Shown here piece after piece: positions 26,691 through 35,712 of a DNA stretch of 64,000 nucleotides (the stretch's first letter is position 1; each line of letters starts with the position of its first letter). This stretch comes from Clostridium sp. AM34-11AC (GTDB lineage: Bacteria > Bacillota > Clostridia > Lachnospirales > Lachnospiraceae), in assembly GCF_003435375.1 (NCBI RefSeq), contig NZ_QWGL01000011.1:34500-98499 (forward strand), given 5' to 3'. The notes beneath the pieces are model-generated. The model was not told the origin of the DNA. It ran no database searches and saw only the letters and a list, made by a program, of their open reading frames with translations. Both the position numbers and the translations under genes were made by a program.

Positions 26691-26834
26691 TTATTTCCTC
26701 CACCGCTGGGGGTTCGGATTTTTCAGCAAGTCTGACTTCTGTGCAATCTTTTTCAGCCACTTCTTTTCTTCCTCGGACAGCTTCTTCAAATTCAATTTGA
26801 GCCGCTTGCAGATAAACGCCAGCGATGCTTGCTT
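26691..26834 (-). pseudogene. C-terminal fragment of XRE-type element regulator
   Basis: QASLAFICKRLKLN and LSEEEKKWLKKIAQKSDLLK, then NPNPQRWRK, are almost identical to the last 47 residues of the XRE regulator at 60214-61014. Sequence upstream of 26834 is unrelated, so the HTH and middle of the regulator were deleted in this copy. Confidence 0.85.
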
Positions 26835-26976
26835 TGACGACAAGCGGCGGGTGGTAGACTTGATGATTACCACCATAGCAGCCACAAGCGACAGTTTGAA
26901 TATCACATGGAAAATCTGACGGGCGTAACCCCTCCCGTCAGATACCTACTCTGTGTAGTCCCTTGTAAACTGTACT

Positions 26977-27623
26977 TTCTTTATGTACAGACTTCGGAAT
27001 TACGATCACACCTCTTTGGATATGCCAGCGGAGCATTACCTGGGCTGTTGTTTTTCCATATTTCTGTCCAATCGTTTTCAGGACTTCATTCTCAAAAAGA
27101 CCGTTTCTTCCTTCGCCAAATGGTGCCCACGCTTCCAGCCGGATATCATATTTGTCTGCCCATTCTTTTAATGTTTTCTGCTGGTTAAGGGGATGCGTTT
27201 CCATCTGATTTACCATTGGCTTAATATTTGTGAAGTTTGCAAATTCTACCATGCGGTCTGTATAATGATTGGAGATACCGATTGCATGGAGTTTTCCTTC
27301 TTTGTACAGTTCTTCCAAAGCACGCCATACGCCGTAAGTATCACCAAACGGCTGATGCAGCAGCATCAGATCCAGATAATCTGTACGCAGTTTTTCCACA
27401 GATTCCAGCACAGATTTTTTACACTCTTCATATCCGAAATGTTCGATCCATACCTTGGAGGTTAAAAATATTTCTTTTCTGTCAATTCCTGACTTTTCAA
27501 TAGCCTTTCCAACCTCCTCTTCATTAAAATAACTCTGGGCAGTATCAATGCTGCGATATCCCACTTCCAATGCATCCCGCACGCATCGTTCACACTCATC
27601 TTTCGTAACCTGATATATTCCAT
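26977..27623 (-). pseudogene. Aldo/keto reductase, 5' fragment with N-terminal deletion
   Basis: AKR core with YRSIDTAQSYFNEEEVG (catalytic Asp and Tyr), FLTSKVWIEHFG (Lys), LMLLHQPFGDTYG (His), and QRGVIVIPKSVHKE, where the element interrupts. A start with a good site (GGGGGAG) is ATG 27623, reading MEYI, but the rest is in another frame (IYQVTKDECERC). About 50 bases encoding the usual strand and TLNNGVKMP-type segment are missing, with a frame change. The gene is therefore broken twice. The two fragments together would make a reductase of about 280 residues. Confidence 0.85.
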
Positions 27624-27669
27624 TTGTTCTCCCCCTGCCTGTTGATTCATTTTTTTTCATCATGCTATA

Positions 27670-27700
27670 ATCCTACCAGCCGGTAGCTGCTACCGGTCAA
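27670..27700 (-). promoter_or_regulatory. MerR-type promoter with 19-bp spacer and palindromic operator
   Basis: On the minus strand TTGACC (27695-27700) and TAGGAT (27670-27675) are 19 bases apart, the over-long spacing typical of MerR-activated promoters. Between them lies the perfect palindrome CCGGTAGC-T-GCTACCGG (27680-27696). The start point would be near 27663, consistent with the ATG at 27623 and not with the in-frame ATG at 27663. It faces the broken aldo/keto reductase. Confidence 0.8.
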
Positions 27701-27769
27701 GGACTTTTTGAGATCCAAGCTGTTAAATTCAGCATTTTGAATTTAATTTTATGTTTTTAGGAGAATGTT

Positions 27770-28171
27770 ATGTATTCCATGAAAGAGGCCTGCAAATTAA
27801 CCGATATGACCTACGAAAATTTGAAATTTTATTGCAACGAAGGACTTGTTTCCAATGTAAAAAGGGATAAAAGAAATTATCGGGTGTTTGATGATCACGA
27901 TATTAAATGGATCCAGAGTTTAAACTGCCTGAAAAATTGCGGTATGAGCATTGCTGAAATGAAAGAGTATCTCGCACTTTGCCTTGAAGGAGAAAAATCT
28001 ATTCCAACGCGAAAAATTATTCTGCAAAATAAAAGAGAAGCTCTGCTTCAGTCTATCGAAAAATTTCAGCAGGCTGTCGCATTTATTGACTGGAAGCAGA
28101 GCTTCTATGATAAAGTCTTGTCTGGGGAAATGATGTATTATAGTAATTTACTGCCTGAATTAAGAGAATAA
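27770..28171 (+). CDS. MerR family transcriptional regulator
   Basis: 133 residues: N-terminal MerR winged helix (MYSMKEACKLTDMTYENLKF, YCNEGLVSNVKRDKRNYRVF, DDHDIKWIQSLNCLKNCGMS) and a coiled-coil dimer helix with a short C-terminal tail lacking a metal-binding Cys set. It is of the type that often controls aldo/keto reductases and related stress enzymes. Divergent from the broken reductase, whose promoter contains a perfect MerR operator, so it has probably lost its main target. Confidence 0.88.
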   Translation: MYSMKEACKLTDMTYENLKFYCNEGLVSNVKRDKRNYRVFDDHDIKWIQSLNCLKNCGMSIAEMKEYLALCLEGEKSIPTRKIILQNKREALLQSIEKFQQAVAFIDWKQSFYDKVLSGEMMYYSNLLPELRE

Positions 28172-28200
28172 CCCCTCGCTTTCAGCTCAGTCAATTCCCA

Positions 28201-28421
28201 GCGCCGATGAGTCTCCGGGCACAGGCGCGCCTGGATCCCGGGAGCTGGCTTCCTCTTGGCTCGCAGGAAAATGCGTTGGAAGACAGGGAACACTTGTCTG
28301 AGCGTCAGCGAGTTGTGTTCCCTGTTCTCCGTCCTTAGCATTTTTCTGCAAGCTTAGAGGAACCCTTCCGGAATCCCACTAAGCGTCTGCGCCCGGAGAC
28401 TCATTGGCGCGTACCTCTTGC
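28201..28421. repeat. Long hairpin repeat, copy B
   Basis: Outer arms of 20 bp: GCGCCGATGAGTCTCCGGGC (28201-28220) with its complement at 28391-28410 (one G-T). Conserved middle blocks TTCCTCTTGGCTCGCAGG and TGCAAGCTTAGAGGAA pair with each other. Central stem ACAGGGAACAC (28283-28293) with GTGTTCCCTGT (28315-28325) around the loop TTGTCTGAGCG...CGAGTT. It follows the MerR gene. The next 130 bases to the FliB gene hold nothing recognisable. Confidence 0.8.
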
Positions 28422-28554
28422 AAAAAATGTATAAAGAAAGCAAACTCGTTTCCTTAATATTGAAATCCCCCAAAAACAAAATCATTCAGAACCAGATCAA
28501 AATGCAGCGATATGTCCGGCTCCGATCACACGAAAAGACCGGATGAAATCATCT

Positions 28555-29730
28555 CTATTCATCCTCCAACATACATCCTTCCGGCGCATACATCCCAAAC
28601 AGCCAGTCCTCCAGCGCATTCAGGTTATCATCGGAGTGCTCGATCTCCCTCGCGTACCGCCAGGAGAGTTCCTCCACATCCTGCATGGACAGTTTTTTTC
28701 CATTTTCCATCCAACGGACGATCAAAAATTCCTGAATCCACCGGACAGAGAACAGCGCCAGCTCCAGTTTGGAACAGACCATATCGTCATAGACGGCTCC
28801 GCAGAAATATGTATAGACAAAGAACATTAAAAGCTGTTCGCCCAGATTTTCCCACTCTTCTTTATGGCTGCTCAGCGCCCCATACATCCGGTGAAATTCC
28901 TCACAGATCTTAAAATATTCCTCTTTGCTTCCCTGATACAGCCACTTTTCCGCTCCGTCAAGCACTTGATCCCACTCCGGGCGCAGACGTTCCAGACCGT
29001 AAAGCACCTGAAGTTCTTCCTTCTGCCACTCCCACTGATGAAAAGATGCCGCATCCACGCCCTTTTCTGAGAGACTTTCCGATATAAACTCCCGCAAGGT
29101 TCCATCCCTGTGATGGCGTTCGCATTCCTGAAGCAGATCATCGATCTCAAACTCTCTTCCTTCCTCCATACAGATCTGGTATCTCTCCGCCAGCTGCTCG
29201 CACGCTGCCATACGCAGTGTCAGCGGCAAATTTCGATCCTGTAAAACAGAGAAAAGAACATCTCTGGTGTCTTCCAGTCTCGAAAACATCATAAAATCAA
29301 ACTCGTCAAAATCATCTTCCTCGTCCGTCTCCTCCTCTATGAACCGCACCGGCTCCTTGCAGGAAAGAATGATCTTCGCCGCCTCCGGGCAGGAAAGGGA
29401 CAGGGATAATTCCCTGAGTCCCTCAAATTCCTCCGTGTGTCTCGGATAAAGGCGGCAGGTATCGCAGAGCGCGTCCGGTCCCAGTGCCTTATAGAGATCA
29501 CACAGATTCTCATCATTCAAAAACGCGCACCGCCTGTCATTCTGACAGAAGCACTCCTCTTCCCAGTTGATCGAATTATGCAGACGTTTTCTAAACTCCC
29601 CCTGCACGCTTTTATACTTCTCAAGAGAATCCTCATCGATCATGATCTGCCATCCCGCACAGCAGGTATCCGGGCAGTCTCCGGCCGTACAGACAAATTT
29701 ATCGTAAAAATGTGGTTTCAAATATCGCAT
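28555..29730 (-). CDS. fliB: Flagellin lysine-N-methylase (FliB family)
   Basis: 391 residues. The N-terminal cysteine cluster FVCTAGDCPDTCCAGWQIMI, then CFCQNDRRCAFLNDENLCDL and DALCDTCRLYPR, are the Cys-rich signature of FliB (YkgJ/FliB-like zinc or Fe-S binding family). FliB methylates lysines on flagellin in Salmonella. The many related proteins in non-flagellated clostridia may act on other targets, and no flagellar genes are in this window. An acidic insert (EEETDEEDDFDEFDF) sits near residue 135. Confidence 0.85.
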   Translation of the reverse strand: MRYLKPHFYDKFVCTAGDCPDTCCAGWQIMIDEDSLEKYKSVQGEFRKRLHNSINWEEECFCQNDRRCAFLNDENLCDLYKALGPDALCDTCRLYPRHTEEFEGLRELSLSLSCPEAAKIILSCKEPVRFIEEETDEEDDFDEFDFMMFSRLEDTRDVLFSVLQDRNLPLTLRMAACEQLAERYQICMEEGREFEIDDLLQECERHHRDGTLREFISESLSEKGVDAASFHQWEWQKEELQVLYGLERLRPEWDQVLDGAEKWLYQGSKEEYFKICEEFHRMYGALSSHKEEWENLGEQLLMFFVYTYFCGAVYDDMVCSKLELALFSVRWIQEFLIVRWMENGKKLSMQDVEELSWRYAREIEHSDDNLNALEDWLFGMYAPEGCMLEDE

Positions 29731-29803
29731 CGTTTATTTTCCTTTCTGAATCACATAACTCTCCAACTGCAGCTTTTCTTCCGGCGCATATCTGCATCTG
29801 CCG

Positions 29804-30319
29804 TTAATGATATTCCCTGTAATAATCATCCGGATCTCCGTATTTTAAAACAGCTTCCTGCTGTTCTTCATCACTCAGACTCCTCATAAACAGCCAGTTT
29901 TCCTCATACATATAATGCGGATACCGAAATCTCGTTCTCACAAATGTATTCGTTACATACAGGGCAATGTGTTCATCATACTGTTCCACTTTCTGCTCAA
30001 ATCCAAGACTGTAAAGAAACCAGTTCCATGCAAAAAACAGGAACAGAAAAACCGCCGCCACGATCACCGGTATCCTGATAATCCTTCTCATCCAGCCGTC
30101 GAATTTCTTTCTGTTCCACGCCAGCAAAAAAAATGTCCCCGCTGTCAGCACGATCTGCCAGAACACGCAGAGCCCAAGTGCAATGGCGATCGCCCTGTCA
30201 GGGATATAATACCAGCCATCACGCAGCCATTTTTCGCCTGAAAAAAAGAGAATTGTGACCACACCGATCACACCTGCTGCAGCCAGCAGTATATAGAGCC
30301 ATTTTTTCTGTATTTTCAT
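29804..30319 (-). CDS. Membrane protein of unknown function
   Basis: 171 residues with three TM segments (about 8-26, 42-66, 82-102) and a soluble C-terminal part ending EENWLFMRSLSDEEQQEAVL then KYGDPDDYYREYH. GAGGTG precedes ATG 30319. The gene directly upstream of fliB in the same direction, 73 bases apart, so co-transcription is possible. No family recognised. Confidence 0.55.
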   Translation of the reverse strand: MKIQKKWLYILLAAAGVIGVVTILFFSGEKWLRDGWYYIPDRAIAIALGLCVFWQIVLTAGTFFLLAWNRKKFDGWMRRIIRIPVIVAAVFLFLFFAWNWFLYSLGFEQKVEQYDEHIALYVTNTFVRTRFRYPHYMYEENWLFMRSLSDEEQQEAVLKYGDPDDYYREYH

Positions 30320-30430
30320 GCCGCACCTCAACGAAATCTAAATTCTTGACCTTGGGACCCGCCAAAAACAGGTGTAATGCAAAATTATCACATTTCTACA
30401 CTACACCCATCCATCATTAACACCAATCAA

Positions 30431-32137
30431 TTATAAGTTTCCGGAAGTCATCGCTTTACAACGTTTCTTACAGAAGGCAATTCCGTAAAGAGTGATATCC
30501 TTTCGCCCATCATTTAAAAGATATTCCTGATAACCCCGGTCATTGATCTGATCCAGCGCCGCCTTGCAGGCCTGCTCCATCTCATCGTAATTCTTCGTAT
30601 ATTTCAGTTCCACAACAATGCCTGCATTCGGATCTTCCGTTTCCACAATAATATCCGCAAATCCCTCTCCTGCCTCGACATTAGATTTTACAAGCCAGTC
30701 TTCATTTCCCGTCAAAATACCAACAAGAAGGTTATGATACGAGATTTCTTTTTTCCCTTCTCCCGTTTTTATATCAAAAACACTGATGGAATTGCTCATG
30801 ATCCGATTAAGATATATCTCAACTCCGTCCGTATTTCCCTCTTCAAAAGCATTCCAGAAAGCAGTTAACTGCTCCGTATTGCTGAAGATCGACTTTTTAA
30901 ACCACTCCTGGATCTGCAATTTAAACACTTCACAAATCTCCCGGTTTGGTATCACGAGCCTGTACGCGCCATCCTCTGTCATTCCCGCCTGCGTGAGATA
31001 TCCAGTCGTAAATAGAACACTCCAAAGATTTTCGATGCTGTTATCGATCTCATCATATGTGAGATCAAGACGGAGCGTCTTCTCAATTGCATTCCCGGCA
31101 ATCAACTGTTCGATCTCATTCCGGGTCGTTCTGTTTGCCTTGTCTACAAAGCGCTTTACAAGGTCATTCCCGCTGGTATTGATCCAGTATGCTTCTGGTC
31201 TTGCATTCGGATCGTCCTTGATTCGGTCGATATGATTAATGACATCCCACGGACAGTACACGTCAACATTGCCAAAACGATAACCGTCGTACCATTCCTT
31301 CGTTTCCGAAAATCTCGCTTCCAAGTGATAATCTGCGAGAAGTTTCTGTACTTCTTTATCTGTAAAACCAAACTGTTCATCAAACCGCGAATCCGTAATC
31401 GACAGGATCTTAAAATTATTTAATCCCGTAAAAATACTCTCTTTAGAAACCCTGAGACATCCAGTCAATACTGCAAAGGCTAAAGCCTCATTTGTTTTCA
31501 GTGCCCTTCCGAACAGCGCCCGGATCAAAGCGACCATCTCCCGATAATAACCATGCTGAAAGGCCTTATCAAGTGGTACATCATATTCATCGATCAGAAT
31601 AACCGTCTTCTGACTAAAATGTTTATATAGAAGTTCGGAAAGCGTCTGCAGAGAACCGTACAGTACATCATCACTCATCTGATAATGCCCATCTGCAAAT
31701 GCAGTCAACACTCTATATTTTTCCCTGTCACGATCCGATAAATTTGTGTCCTTTGCCAAAAAAGGAAACCTCTCTGCCTCCCTCGCAATGAGTTCGACCA
31801 TCTGATATTTCGCTGTATCAAAATTCAATCCCTCTGCATTTTTTAATGAAAGAAAGATCACCGGGTACTTTCCCATATGTTCAGAACAAATCTTTTCATT
31901 GGCACAAATATGGAGTCCGTCAAAAAGCGACCGGTCCGTCCCGATTTCAAAGAAATATTTCAGCATGCTCATATTGAGTGTTTTTCCAAAACGGCGCGGA
32001 CGGGTAAATAAATTAACTTCCCCCCAACTCGAAAAGAGCTGCTCGATCAGGCTCGTCTTATCGACATAGTAGAATCCATTTCGACGGATCTTTTCAAAAT
32101 TATCGATGCCAACCGGCAGTTTTAAAAATTCATCCAT
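30431..32137 (-). CDS. AAA-ATPase-like protein with C-terminal PD-(D/E)XK nuclease-like domain
   Basis: 568 residues. Residues 1-280 are an AAA-ATPase_like domain (LPVGIDNFEKIRRNGFYYVD, KTSLIEQLF, the atypical Walker A RPRRFGKTLNMSML, Walker B TVILIDEYDVPLDKAF). The C-terminal about 110 residues carry DUF1703/PD-(D/E)XK features: GEGFADIIVETED, AGIVVELKYTK. AAGGAG precedes ATG 32137. These proteins are abundant in gut anaerobes, often in many copies. They may be mobile or defence-like, but their function is unproven. Confidence 0.85.
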   Translation of the reverse strand: MDEFLKLPVGIDNFEKIRRNGFYYVDKTSLIEQLFSSWGEVNLFTRPRRFGKTLNMSMLKYFFEIGTDRSLFDGLHICANEKICSEHMGKYPVIFLSLKNAEGLNFDTAKYQMVELIAREAERFPFLAKDTNLSDRDREKYRVLTAFADGHYQMSDDVLYGSLQTLSELLYKHFSQKTVILIDEYDVPLDKAFQHGYYREMVALIRALFGRALKTNEALAFAVLTGCLRVSKESIFTGLNNFKILSITDSRFDEQFGFTDKEVQKLLADYHLEARFSETKEWYDGYRFGNVDVYCPWDVINHIDRIKDDPNARPEAYWINTSGNDLVKRFVDKANRTTRNEIEQLIAGNAIEKTLRLDLTYDEIDNSIENLWSVLFTTGYLTQAGMTEDGAYRLVIPNREICEVFKLQIQEWFKKSIFSNTEQLTAFWNAFEEGNTDGVEIYLNRIMSNSISVFDIKTGEGKKEISYHNLLVGILTGNEDWLVKSNVEAGEGFADIIVETEDPNAGIVVELKYTKNYDEMEQACKAALDQINDRGYQEYLLNDGRKDITLYGIAFCKKRCKAMTSGNL

Positions 32138-32187
32138 GATATCAGCTCCTTCCGTTACTTTATAGCTAATTACATCTTTATTTCCCA

Positions 32188-32724
32188 CTACAGCGCCGTC
32201 CCTTTCTTCGGCACAAACATCCCAGACATATCCGTCCGTTCCAGTTTCAGCAGCCCGATCTTCTTCTCGATTCCGCCCGCATACCCAGTGAGGCTGCCGT
32301 TCGTTCCGACCACCCGATGGCACGGAATCAGGATCGAGATTGGATTATGACCGACCGCGCCCCCAACAGCCTGGGCAGACATGGTCTTTTTCCCGGACAT
32401 CTCAGCGACTTTCCTGCCGATCTCCCCGTATGTCATGGTCTTTCCATATGGGATCATAAGCAGGATCTTCCATACCTTTTTCTGGAACTCTGAGCCCTCC
32501 GGCGCCAGCGGCGGAAGAAACTCCGGTTCTTTCCCGGCAAAATAAAGATCCAGCCACTCTTTCGTCTGCTTCAAAACAGGCGTCTCCTTATCTTCCGTCT
32601 CTTTCTTATCCAATCCAGAAGCAAAATATTTCTGTCCCTCAAACCAGACTCCCTTTAACACTTCTTCATCCGCCGCCAGATAAAGGATTCCAAGCGGTGA
32701 ATCATAGTGCGATACAAAGATCAT
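32188..32724 (-). CDS. ogt: Methylated-DNA--protein-cysteine S-methyltransferase
   Basis: 178 residues. The active-site motif ISILIPCHRVVGTNGSLTGY contains the Cys that accepts the alkyl group from O6-alkylguanine. The helix-turn-helix MTYGEIGRKVAE and the Arg-finger region AQAVGGAVGHNP are present. It acts as a suicide DNA-repair protein in the cytoplasm. Length is normal for Ogt. It stands upstream of the AAA-ATPase gene in the same direction, 50 bases apart. Confidence 0.93.
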   Translation of the reverse strand: MIFVSHYDSPLGILYLAADEEVLKGVWFEGQKYFASGLDKKETEDKETPVLKQTKEWLDLYFAGKEPEFLPPLAPEGSEFQKKVWKILLMIPYGKTMTYGEIGRKVAEMSGKKTMSAQAVGGAVGHNPISILIPCHRVVGTNGSLTGYAGGIEKKIGLLKLERTDMSGMFVPKKGTAL

Positions 32725-32778
32725 ATTCTGTTTCTCCTTAAAATTATCATATCCGCCAGTTATTTTGTGTCTTCTTTA

Positions 32779-33999
32779 TCATGCTCTCTTTCCAAGCCAT
32801 ACAGCCACCCCGAAATGCACCAGGCAGACCGCTGCTCCCAATACAAACACCCACTCCGGACCGACAAACTTCCAGACAGCGCCTAAAAGCCCGGAGACCG
32901 TCACTGCCAGCACATGATCCACACTGAGCCCAAACGACAGGTTCTCCATCACGTCCGCCGGAGAGTCGCTGAGTTTTTTCATTAACATCACATGGACCGC
33001 GTTAAAATGATCCGCGATCATAATAAAAATATATGCCGTGAACGCTAAGATCTGCTCCACTCTTCCTGCAAACACACCGGACGTGATCCCATGGACCGCC
33101 CAGGCTGCATACAGAAAGATCGCCCCGATCGTCACGCTCTCCAGAACAAGCCCCTTTTTCACACCATGCAGATCGAGAAATTTCCCGATCTGCGGAGCAA
33201 ACATACTGCTGCCAAAATGCGCCACGATTCCAAGAAGCGCCACCGTATCTGCCCCCATCGCAAGGAGCTCGATAATGATCCACGGTGCAAACACCAGACG
33301 CATCCGTTTCTGGAAACCATAAACCCCTGTAACGATATAATAAGGAATGTATTTCTTCTTAAGCGGCAGTCCTTTTTTCTTCTCATCATGCTTCCGCACA
33401 TCAAGGGCCGGAACCTCTCTTCTCAGTCTCCACAGGAAGAATAACGCCGCCGCAACGACCACAAGAGACACACAGAACGACGGAACGACTGATCTGTCCG
33501 CCCGGAACCAGAACGCCCCGTACCGGAATCCGATAAATACAAGCAGCGATGCCGCCATAGATCCCATCGTCGCATATCCCCGATATTTTCCGAGAAACGT
33601 TCCCGTCTTCCCCTCATCCGCGAGATCCATCGCGATCGCATCCCGGACCGGCATGACAATATGATCCCCGAGAGAATAGGTAAACACAAACAGCTGCATT
33701 AAGAGATATCCCGGAGATAAAAGTCCAAGGACAAACATTCCCACCGCGTACAGGCAGAAGCTGATCATCGCCAACGTCAGATTCCCACATCCCGACAGTG
33801 CCGCGATCACAAACACTCCCACAACTCCCGGCAGCTCCCTCGGGATCTCCAAAAGCCCCCTCTGCACCGAGTCCACCTGATACACGCCCTTAAAATAGTT
33901 CGAGATAATGCTGCCGCCAAATCCGTTCGCAAACGTAAACAAAACAAAAGCGATCAAAAACAGCCGCCTTGCCCTCTCCTTCTTCATCTGTTCTGTCAT
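32779..33999 (-). CDS. MFS transporter
   Basis: 406 residues and about 12 TM segments. Recognisable MFS loops include MDLADEGKTGTFLGKYRGYA between TM4 and TM5 and GKFLDLHGVKKGLVLES in the second half. GGGAGGAAGG precedes ATG 33999; the longer frame from 34098 is rejected. Drug, sugar or metabolite export is possible; the substrate is unknown. A hairpin repeat and the thiY gene follow upstream on the same strand. Confidence 0.82.
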   Translation of the reverse strand: MTEQMKKERARRLFLIAFVLFTFANGFGGSIISNYFKGVYQVDSVQRGLLEIPRELPGVVGVFVIAALSGCGNLTLAMISFCLYAVGMFVLGLLSPGYLLMQLFVFTYSLGDHIVMPVRDAIAMDLADEGKTGTFLGKYRGYATMGSMAASLLVFIGFRYGAFWFRADRSVVPSFCVSLVVVAAALFFLWRLRREVPALDVRKHDEKKKGLPLKKKYIPYYIVTGVYGFQKRMRLVFAPWIIIELLAMGADTVALLGIVAHFGSSMFAPQIGKFLDLHGVKKGLVLESVTIGAIFLYAAWAVHGITSGVFAGRVEQILAFTAYIFIMIADHFNAVHVMLMKKLSDSPADVMENLSFGLSVDHVLAVTVSGLLGAVWKFVGPEWVFVLGAAVCLVHFGVAVWLGKRA

Positions 34000-34237
34000 A
34001 ACCTTCCTCCCATTCAATCTCGTCAATATCCAGCACAAGACTGCCGCTGGACGCGGATGCCTGATTTTCAAGAACCGAAACAGCACAGTTTCCTCCATCC
34101 AGGTATCTCTTTTTTCTTCGAAAAACGTTATCTAACCCCAATTATAATACATATCTTCCATATGAACAAGCGTTCTTTCCCACAGTGACAACCAGATCAT
34201 ACATTCTCCAGATCTATCCTTACGCCTCCAACCTCCA

Positions 34238-34451
34238 GCGCAGGTCAGCCTCCGGCTCCGGGTGCCTGATTTACAGGCCTAGCTTCCTCTTGGCTCGCAG
34301 GAAAATGCGTTGGAGGAAATGGGTCGCTTGTCTGAGCGAAGCGAGTTGCGTCCCATTTTCTCCGCCCTTAGCATTTTTCTGCAAGCATAGAGGAACCGCC
34401 TGGAAATCGACAGCACCAGGAGCTGGAAGCTGACCTGCGCGTACTTCCGCC
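34238..34451. repeat. Long hairpin repeat, copy C
   Basis: Outer arms: GCGCAGGTCAGCCTCCGGCT (from 34238) with AGCTGGAAGCTGACCTGCGC (ending 34440), two mismatches. Middle blocks match copy B (TTCCTCTTGGCTCGCAGG, GCATTTTTCTGCAAGC). Central stem AAATGGGTCGC (34317-34327) with GCGTCCCATTT (34348-34358) around TTGTCTGAGCGAAGCGAGTT. The end GTACTTCCGCC mirrors GAGGTACGCGC-type ends of copies A and B. Confidence 0.8.
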
Positions 34452-34486
34452 AAGTTGACCCACTCTCTCTTTTCCTGACTCAGACC

Positions 34487-34529
34487 ATAAAAATACCGGA
34501 ACAGCAGTCTCCCCGCCATCCCGGTATTT
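34487..34529 (-). terminator. Terminator of the thiamine operon
   Basis: AAATACCGG (34491-34499) pairs with CCGGTATTT (34521-34529); read leftward the hairpin is followed by TTTTTATGG. It lies directly after the thiY stop. Confidence 0.7.
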
Positions 34530-34559
34530 CTCAATTCCTATAAGATTTCCCCAAGGAAC

Positions 34560-35639
34560 CTACTCCCCGAGGTCCACCATCACATCAGAAACCTCAACCT
34601 TCTGATCGATCAGTCCACTCTCAAGCATCCAGTCGATGTTCTCCTGCCAGCACTCCTCCGTCTGTGTCAGGAACGGAACATCCTCCGTCTCCATAAGCGG
34701 CAGCAGAGTCTCACAGGATTTCTCCTCAACGCTCTGTGTCAGCGGGAAATTCTCCTCATTCTGGTTGTTCATGAGGATCGCGAGGCAGCCGTCCGGATCC
34801 TTCTTAAAGTCCTCAAAGCCCTTTGCAGATGCACGTAAAAAGCCCTTTAAGACCTCCGGCTCACTCTCGATCATCTCATTATTTGCGAGGAACACTTCCT
34901 CATAATAATTCGGAATGCCATATCCGTTTGCCATGAAATAATTGACATCAAAGCCCTCTTCCTCCAGCTGCGGAACCTCATGGTTCACAAGGCAGCCGAT
35001 GGTGGCATCCACGTTTCCGGTAGTCATGGAGCTCATCAGGTCAAATCCAACGTCGATCAGATTTACATCTGACGCGTCCGCGCCCACATACTCCATCATG
35101 GTCTTCACAATAGACTCACTGAGAGCTGTTCCGCCGTATCCAACTGTCTTTCCGACAAGATCGGACGGGCTTGTAATATTCTTATCCTTTAAAGAAAGTA
35201 CAATGCTCAACGGAGACTGCACGATCGCACCGATGGACTTGATCTTCGTTCCCTGATTTGCAACCGCTTGGATCACATCCTGCTGATAATACATTCCGAT
35301 CTCCGCCTTGCCGGCAGCGACAAGTGCCAGAGCATCATTCGCATTCGCCGGGAAGCGGACCTTCACATCAAGTCCCTCTTCCGCATAATATCCGCGCTCG
35401 ATGGCGGTGTAGATAAAGGTGTGGATCGCGTTCGGATACCAGTCCAATACCACGTTGACCTCACGGAGATCCTTTTTCTCATCAGAAGCAGCCGCTGTCT
35501 CTGCCGCGCTGCTGTTGTCCGCTGAAGCCGCTGCCGTCGTCTCCGCTGTCTTTGTCTCACTCTTACCGCATCCTGCAAGTACTGTCATACTGAAAGCCGC
35601 AGCCATCACCGCTGCAGCGATTCTCATTCCTTTTTTCAT
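34560..35639 (-). CDS. thiY: ABC transporter substrate-binding lipoprotein, NMT1/THI5-like (thiamine-pyrimidine uptake)
   Basis: 359 residues. Signal peptide and lipobox TVLAGC with Cys near residue 22, then an Ala/Thr/Glu-rich linker of about 30 residues. The mature domain matches NMT1/THI5-like binding proteins: VNVVLDWYPNAIHTFIYTAI, GYYAEEGLDVKVRFPANAND, GKTVGYGGTALSESIVKTMM. In this thiamine operon it should bind a pyrimidine precursor such as N-formyl-4-amino-5-aminomethyl-2-methylpyrimidine, the substrate that TenA-dependent salvage uses. AAAGGAA precedes ATG 35639; longer frames lack a signal peptide. Last gene of the TPP-controlled operon. Confidence 0.88.
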   Translation of the reverse strand: MKKGMRIAAAVMAAAFSMTVLAGCGKSETKTAETTAAASADNSSAAETAAASDEKKDLREVNVVLDWYPNAIHTFIYTAIERGYYAEEGLDVKVRFPANANDALALVAAGKAEIGMYYQQDVIQAVANQGTKIKSIGAIVQSPLSIVLSLKDKNITSPSDLVGKTVGYGGTALSESIVKTMMEYVGADASDVNLIDVGFDLMSSMTTGNVDATIGCLVNHEVPQLEEEGFDVNYFMANGYGIPNYYEEVFLANNEMIESEPEVLKGFLRASAKGFEDFKKDPDGCLAILMNNQNEENFPLTQSVEEKSCETLLPLMETEDVPFLTQTEECWQENIDWMLESGLIDQKVEVSDVMVDLGE

Positions 35640-35712
35640 GTCATTTCCTTTCGTTATCAAAATAATTTGTCCTGCTCTTTCACTGGTCAGCCAGAATTTC
35701 ATGTTGTATTTT

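Larger units (their letters stand above)
25725..26976. mobile_element. Internally deleted derivative of a mobilizable element, inserted in an aldo/keto reductase gene
   Basis: Ends carry an imperfect inverted repeat: CAGTTTACAAGGAACTACAC (25731-25750) and GTGTAGTCCCTTGTAAACTG (26953-26972). Six bases (TTAAGT) on the left and four (TACT) on the right lie between the repeats and host coding sequence, with no target duplication seen. The left 550 bp, including oriT, and a repressor tail are near-identical to the element that starts at 59183, while integrase, relaxase and replication genes are absent. One cargo gene (26280-26654) is unique to this copy. Confidence 0.85.
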
